DNA of 11,784 nucleotides from positions 1 through 11,784 of the forward strand of contig CAYZEZ010000147.1 of the NCBI GenBank assembly GCA_964477295.1, in the 5' to 3' direction. Source of the stretch: CAYZEZ01 sp964477295 (GTDB lineage: Bacteria; Bacteroidota; Bacteroidia; Bacteroidales; SM23-62). Below are positions 7,768 through 11,784 of this stretch, one piece after another. A model generated the notes under the pieces. It was not told the DNA's origin, ran no database searches, and saw only the letters and a program-made list of their open reading frames with translations. Made by a program: the position numbers and the translations under genes. How positions within the stretch are numbered: the first letter of the stretch is position 1; every line of letters starts with the position of its first letter.

Positions 7768-9330
7768 TCAATTTAATAAATATCCTTGAGCCAGGGACGT
7801 GAATTGTTCTGATTGTGATTCCTGCCAGGCCTGGTCTTTACCTAACTCCCGCGCCATCAGGTTTGCAACAGCAGGTGCCAGCCGGATGCTTTCTGCCGCA
7901 TCCAGTTGCAGAGCCCGGATTCGCCTGGCCAGCACATCCTCAACGGTCCGGGCCATCTCATTCCGGACCGCCCGGATGACCTGGACAGCCTTAATAGGTA
8001 ACTTTTCGCTTATATATTGGTCAAAATCAGGAGATTCACTAAGCATCTGTTGAATAGGTACAATATCTGCTCCGTACCAATTCAATGCAGGGTCGTCCAC
8101 TTCTTCGGTAATATATCCATGGATCCTGAGATGCTTTGTTACACTATTGGTACCTGACCACCCTGAGGTTTTTTCAACGTGATTGATCACATCTTCCCCG
8201 ATCTTTCGATAGGTGGTCCATTTTCCACCGGTTAGGCTAACCAGGCCGGAATCTGAATTCAATATCTTATGTCCCCGGGAAATCTCCTTTGTTTTCTTAT
8301 TCTTTGATCCGGGGGCTGCCAGTGGGCGCAACCCTGCGAAAACGGAAAGGATATCTTCCCTTTTCGGTGGATCCTCAAAATATCTTTCTGCCGTTTCCAG
8401 GATATAATCGATTTCATCATCAGTAGGCCGGGGTTCCATTTCAGATTTCTCTTTTTCCACATCTGTTGTGCCTATTACCACCTTATTATGCCATGGCACG
8501 GCAAACAGTACACGTCCGTCGGGTGTTTTTGGGATCATCAGGGAATTTATGCCATTCAGGAATTTACCGTCAACAACAAGATGGATCCCCTGGCTGGGAA
8601 CAACCAGGTCCGCGGCATCCGGATTATCCAACTTAACAATATCATTCACAAAAACCCCGGTAGCATTGATAACAATTTTGGATAGCAGCCGGTAGGATTT
8701 ATCTTTTTCCAGGTCAGAGGCAACCACCCCATTCACTTTGCCGCCTTCTTTGAGCAGTTCTGTGACCTTCATATAGTTAAGGGGAGTCCCGCCATGTTCA
8801 TAAAAGGTTTGACACAAGTTTACAGCCAGTCGCGAATCATCAAATTGTCCATCATAATAGACCAGTCCACCCCGGAGATTTATAGTATTGACAGTCGGGA
8901 GCATACGCCTGATCCGTCTCTTGGAAAGGGGTATCGACCTTCCTATTCTGTGTCTTCCGGCAAGCAGGTCATAGAGGGTTAGCCCAATCAGGTAAAGCAG
9001 TACTTCCCGGCGGCGGTAGCAAGGAATGATAAACGGCAGGTCCTTTACAAGGTGGGGTGCATTCATCCTGAGCAATCCTCTTTCGCGGAGGGCTTCCATA
9101 ACCAGCGATACATTGCCCTGTGCGAGGTATCTTACCCCTCCATGAATCAATTTGGTGCTTCTGCTGGAAGTTCCTTTTGAGAAATCGTATTGCTCAAGTA
9201 GCAGGGTCTTATATCCCCGTGTAACGGCTTCAATGGCAATTCCCAATCCGGATGCCCCGCCTCCGATTACAATTATATCCCATGGATGGTCTGTCTTTTC
9301 GAGCCTGTTTATTATTTCATCTCTGTTCAT
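7768..9330 (-). CDS. glpD: FAD-dependent glycerol-3-phosphate dehydrogenase GlpD
   Basis: This membrane-associated flavoenzyme oxidises sn-glycerol-3-phosphate to dihydroxyacetone phosphate and passes electrons to quinone. The chosen start at 9330 gives 520 residues, close to the usual ~500. It places the dinucleotide-binding GGGASG (23-28) at the expected distance from the N-terminus. Next come GTSSRSTKLIHGGVRYL (53-69), typical of GlpD, NATGVFVND (222-230), GLRPLAAP (333-340) and TGGKWTTYR (367-375), which contact flavin and substrate. The helical C-terminal domain contains VRNEMARTVEDVLARR (455-470). The frame stays open upstream to 9486, but that extension overlaps the 3' end of the pirin gene and lacks family similarity, so it was rejected. 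It follows pirin by 34 nt and precedes glpK by 7 nt. No Shine-Dalgarno sequence is visible. Confidence 0.95.
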   Translation of the reverse strand: MNRDEIINRLEKTDHPWDIIVIGGGASGLGIAIEAVTRGYKTLLLEQYDFSKGTSSRSTKLIHGGVRYLAQGNVSLVMEALRERGLLRMNAPHLVKDLPFIIPCYRRREVLLYLIGLTLYDLLAGRHRIGRSIPLSKRRIRRMLPTVNTINLRGGLVYYDGQFDDSRLAVNLCQTFYEHGGTPLNYMKVTELLKEGGKVNGVVASDLEKDKSYRLLSKIVINATGVFVNDIVKLDNPDAADLVVPSQGIHLVVDGKFLNGINSLMIPKTPDGRVLFAVPWHNKVVIGTTDVEKEKSEMEPRPTDDEIDYILETAERYFEDPPKREDILSVFAGLRPLAAPGSKNKKTKEISRGHKILNSDSGLVSLTGGKWTTYRKIGEDVINHVEKTSGWSGTNSVTKHLRIHGYITEEVDDPALNWYGADIVPIQQMLSESPDFDQYISEKLPIKAVQVIRAVRNEMARTVEDVLARRIRALQLDAAESIRLAPAVANLMARELGKDQAWQESQSEQFTSLAQGYLLN

Positions 9331-9364
9331 GCAAGGAGGTTTAACACAGAAAGTTTTAAGAAAG

Positions 9365-10384
9365 TCAGTCCCGTAGTTCTTCTTCCCCGTCTGTGTATTT
9401 AGCGAATCTGCCCCGGTTGGGACCATGGGCCTGGTCGGGCCTGGGCCACGGCCATCCTCCGAATTCGGTCTGGTTATAATCGTCAAATGCCTGCTGGATT
9501 TCCTCGCGGGTATTCATTACGAAGGGCCCGTACTGGACAATAGGTTCATCGATGGGCCGGCCCTGGAGAAGGAGGATATGGCTTTCGTCAGGGCCGTTTT
9601 CGATCACAACTTCCATGTCGGCATGCAGTATGACAGATTTAGCGGAGGATACCTGTCGGCCTGAGACCTTAATCGCTGAACCTTTGTGAAAATAGATCGC
9701 ACGCCGCACTTCTCCGGATGCAGTTGGAATTTTCCATTTTGCCCCGGGTTCCATTTTCAGGAGCCATATGGCGACTTCATTTTCTGGCCGGGCAGCCCAC
9801 GATTCAGGGTTAGGAGGAGGCGCATTATGATCTCCAACCGATCCGGCTACAATTATGATCCTGGTCAATTTTCCATCGCTATCTCCAGATGTGATCCTGG
9901 GGATATCCTCTTTCCAGAGCATCTTGTAGTATGGTTTAACAAACTTGTCGCTGGCCGGGAGGTTCAGCCAGATCTGGAACAGCTCGAGTGGATTTTCCCG
10001 GTTTTCATGAATGAGCGGGAACATTTCACAGTGTTGTATCCCTGCCCCGGCAGTCATCCATTGTACATCGCCAGGGCCATATCTTCCGGATGCACCCAAT
10101 GAGTCTGCATGATCAACCATTCCCTCAAGCACGATGGTTACCGTTTCAAATCCGCGGTGGGGATGTTGAGGAAATCCGGGGATATCCCTGCCGTGATACA
10201 TCCGCCATCCATCCTTAAGGGTAAAATCATTGCCCGGTCTTCTCCCCTCAAGGGAAGATACGGGGCCGAGATGACCGTTCCCTTTTGGATATGCATCCTT
10301 ATGGTGGACACAAAACAGGAAAGGGTTATCAGTCTCCCACTGAAATTCAAGCTCTTTTATCTCTATTATCGGGTTCTCATCCAT
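9365..10384 (-). CDS. Pirin family protein (bicupin)
   Basis: Pirins are cytoplasmic metal-binding bicupins. Some members have quercetin dioxygenase activity and others modulate partner proteins, and the role of this one is unknown. The 339-residue product shows the diagnostic N-terminal cupin: FPQHPHRGFETVT (71-83), with ligands His74 and His76, and PGDVQWMTAGAGIQHCEMFP (104-123), with His118 and Glu120. The four expected metal ligands are thus all present. A C-terminal cupin follows, then the family's TREEIQQAFDDY segment and a GGWPWPRP tail. It is somewhat longer than the ~290 residues common in proteobacterial pirins. It is the first gene of what looks like an operon with glpD, glpK and glpF (34-nt gap to glpD), which suggests a link to glycerol catabolism or its redox load. 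A perfect TAnnTTTG box lies 16 nt upstream of the start. Confidence 0.92.
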   Translation of the reverse strand: MDENPIIEIKELEFQWETDNPFLFCVHHKDAYPKGNGHLGPVSSLEGRRPGNDFTLKDGWRMYHGRDIPGFPQHPHRGFETVTIVLEGMVDHADSLGASGRYGPGDVQWMTAGAGIQHCEMFPLIHENRENPLELFQIWLNLPASDKFVKPYYKMLWKEDIPRITSGDSDGKLTRIIIVAGSVGDHNAPPPNPESWAARPENEVAIWLLKMEPGAKWKIPTASGEVRRAIYFHKGSAIKVSGRQVSSAKSVILHADMEVVIENGPDESHILLLQGRPIDEPIVQYGPFVMNTREEIQQAFDDYNQTEFGGWPWPRPDQAHGPNRGRFAKYTDGEEELRD

Positions 10385-10400
10385 GGCCTTTTATTTTTCC

Positions 10401-10408
10401 CAAATATA
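10401..10408 (-). promoter_or_regulatory. Putative -7 promoter box of the pirin-glpDKF operon
   Basis: On the minus strand this is TATATTTG, a perfect match to the Bacteroidota consensus TAnnTTTG, 16 nt before the pirin ATG. A TTG at 10433-10435 could be the -33 element, but at 24 bp its spacing is longer than the usual 19-21. It is the only strong box upstream of the four-gene run. Confidence 0.5.
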
Positions 10409-10507
10409 CGATTCTTTGAGAGTATGATTTGTCAACTTGATGACTATTCATTAAAAACGTTATGATGATGAAAAGTGATTTCAGAATGAGCTGTGATTGA
10501 TTTTTGT

Positions 10508-10515
10508 TATCTTAG
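10508..10515 (+). promoter_or_regulatory. Putative -7 promoter box of the esterase gene
   Basis: TATCTTAG ends 25 nt before the ATG at 10541 and is identical to the box in front of the GH26 gene. It lies inside the longer open frame that begins at 10493, which supports 10541 as the true start. No convincing -33 element is seen. Confidence 0.45.
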
Positions 10516-10540
10516 TCCAATAAACCAACCAACTCTTAAA

Positions 10541-11404
10541 ATGAAAAAAACAATTATATCAATTGCCCTGATGGCAATAATTCCTTTACTCTCTGCCCAG
10601 CAGGGAAAAGTATATGATAACCTTTCCATGGAGAGTAAGATTCTTGGCATGGAACGCAGGTTTGCCATTTACCTTCCGCCTGATTATGAGACTTCAAGCC
10701 GCAGCTACCCTGTACTTTACCTGCTGCATGGTGCTGGAGACGACCAGACCGGGTGGGTGCAGTTCGGTGAGGTATTAAGGATTACTGACAAAGCGATCTC
10801 AGAGGGTACTGCAACACCGATGGTTATTGTAATGCCGGATGCCAATACCGGCACGAGGGGCTACTTCAATGACATCGTGGGAGATTGGCGATACGAGGAT
10901 TTTTTCTTTGAGGAGTTGATGCCCTTCGTAGAAAAAGAATACCGGATAAAAGGTGAGAAGCGTTACAGGGCTGTCGCCGGTCTTTCGATGGGTGGGGGTG
11001 GAACCTATATGTATGCCTTGCACCATCCTGAGCTTTTTTCCTCTGCATGTCCACTGAGTGCCAGCTGTGGGCCGCTTACAATGGAGGACATGGACCGTTA
11101 CATTGAAAGAAGGGGATTAGAGGGTGGTTCCGATAAGCAGAAAAAGGAGTATTTTAATCAGCACAGTGCCCTGGCACTTATCAATAATATGCCAGCCGAA
11201 CAATTAAAGCAGGTACGGTGGTATATCGATTGCGGCGATGATGATTTTCTTTACGAAGGAAATTCACTGATCCATATTGCCCTGAGGAAGAAGGAGGTGC
11301 CGCATGAATTCCGGATAAGGGATGGAAGCCATAGCTGGACATACTGGAGGGAGTCGCTTCCCGAAGTGCTGACCTTTATCTCGGATCATTTTCACCAGCA
11401 TTAA
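10541..11404 (+). CDS. Secreted CE1-type serine esterase (feruloyl/acetyl esterase-like)
   Basis: This is an alpha/beta-hydrolase of the esterase-D/feruloyl esterase family (PF00756 type), likely removing acyl or feruloyl groups from plant polysaccharides or acting on a related ester. The chosen start gives 287 residues with a signal peptide (MKKTIISIALMAIIPLLSAQ), so the enzyme is exported. The core reads YLPPDY (44-49), YPVLYLLHGAGDD (56-68, oxyanion region), VIVMPDANTG (95-104) and GLSMGG (147-152) with nucleophile Ser149. DCGDDDFLY (230-238) carries the catalytic Asp, and GSHSWTYW (262-269) carries catalytic His264. The open frame extends upstream to 10493, but those 16 codons precede the signal peptide and cover the promoter box, so they were rejected. 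Pirin is divergent, and the sensor gene follows in the same direction after about 70 bp. The substrate cannot be read from the sequence. Confidence 0.9.
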   Translation: MKKTIISIALMAIIPLLSAQQGKVYDNLSMESKILGMERRFAIYLPPDYETSSRSYPVLYLLHGAGDDQTGWVQFGEVLRITDKAISEGTATPMVIVMPDANTGTRGYFNDIVGDWRYEDFFFEELMPFVEKEYRIKGEKRYRAVAGLSMGGGGTYMYALHHPELFSSACPLSASCGPLTMEDMDRYIERRGLEGGSDKQKKEYFNQHSALALINNMPAEQLKQVRWYIDCGDDDFLYEGNSLIHIALRKKEVPHEFRIRDGSHSWTYWRESLPEVLTFISDHFHQH

Positions 11405-11475
11405 TAATTTCAGTATCTCCTTGTAATCCAGAAGATTCCGAAACTCTTACGGGAATGCGGGTTATACAAAATAGA

Positions 11476-11784
11476 ATGAAACTTGTTTTTATACAAACGC
11501 TCCTGATGGGTTCCTGTTTTTTTTTGTGGAATTCAATTACTCTCAGGACAATCACTCAATTTTAGTCATTATTTAGCAGAAGACGGGATTTTACAGAGTG
11601 AGATAAAATGTATTCACCAGGATTCTGAGGGATATATCTGGATCGGTACTATATCCGGGCTGGAAAAAACGGACCTGAAAAAAAAATTTTCAGGTTCCAT
11701 AAGAAATCAGGCAATCCAAATTCTGTTGATCTGCCGGATAATATAATTGCTTCTGTTTATAAAGACCCATCTGAAAAACTCTGG
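11476..11784 (+). CDS. Two-component-propeller (Reg_prop) sensor, N-terminus, two frameshifts, partial
   Basis: This is the start of a periplasmic beta-propeller sensor, most often the input domain of a hybrid two-component system that senses glycan fragments in Bacteroidota. The ATG at 11476 opens a signal peptide (MKLVFIQTLLMGSC). At the T9 run (11517-11525) the frame must shift by one surplus base to read LLSGQSLNFSHYLAEDGI, then IKCIHQDSEGYIWIGTISGL, the first propeller blade with its WIGT signature. A second shift, one base missing in the A6 or A9 run (11664-11669 or 11678-11686), is needed to read IFRFHKKSGNPNSVDLPDNI, a standard Reg_prop continuation, through to the window edge. Uncorrected, the product would stop after about 29 codons. 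Both shifts are one base in homopolymers, so sequencing error is likelier than decay. The kinase and output domains would lie beyond the window, so the class (hybrid system or GGDEF output) is unproven. Confidence 0.7.

Noticed and set aside
9331..9486. N-terminal extension of GlpD to an ATG at 9486
   Set aside because: It overlaps the pirin 3' end on the same strand in another frame, and it would add 52 residues before the FAD-binding motif that are not expected in the family.
10431..10444. GTCA-N6-TGAC inverted repeat between pirin and the esterase
   Set aside because: It has only 4-bp arms, is not repeated, and has no clear position relative to either promoter beyond chance expectation.
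10493..10540. Upstream start of the esterase at 10493
   Set aside because: It would put 16 residues ahead of a clear signal peptide and would translate through the TATCTTAG promoter box.

Overview
The window reads as a chromosomal segment of a Bacteroidota bacterium, probably a Bacteroidales/Marinilabiliales-like polysaccharide degrader. The evidence is a large secreted protein ending in a type IX secretion (T9SS) sorting domain, the N-terminus of a two-component-propeller sensor, Bacteroidota-type -7 promoter boxes (TAnnTTTG-like) 16-26 nt upstream of start codons, and a general lack of Shine-Dalgarno sequences. No RNA gene, mobile element or CRISPR array was seen, and no gene-free stretch exceeds about 205 bases.

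Left block (1-1395, minus strand): a lipoprotein GH26 beta-mannanase is followed 4 nt downstream by the start of an AGE-family (mannobiose/cellobiose 2-epimerase-like) protein that runs off the window. This pair matches the known Bacteroidota mannan route: mannan to mannobiose, epimerisation to mannosyl-glucose, then phosphorolysis by a GH130 enzyme, which would lie beyond the left edge. Divergent from it (1600-5421, plus strand) is a 1273-residue secreted protein with two blocks of parallel beta-helix rungs, a CARDB-like domain, Ig-like domains and a T9SS C-terminal domain. The 204-bp shared promoter region holds three evenly spaced ATCA/TGAT palindromes that look like an operator array.

Central block (5493-10384, minus strand): an apparent operon in the order pirin, glpD, glpK, glpF. 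It would take up glycerol (GlpF), phosphorylate it (GlpK) and oxidise glycerol-3-phosphate to dihydroxyacetone phosphate with electrons going to quinone (GlpD). The leading pirin gene is the unusual member.

Right block (10541-11784, plus strand): a secreted CE1-type serine esterase, then the first ~100 codons of a Reg_prop sensor of the type that regulates polysaccharide-utilisation genes. That sensor is broken by two homopolymer frameshifts. A third single-base homopolymer frameshift lies in the epimerase at the opposite edge, while every gene in between is intact, so sequencing or assembly error at contig ends is the simplest explanation.

I see no convincing undescribed system. The most distinctive items are the palindrome array, the pirin-glp operon and the double beta-helix T9SS protein.
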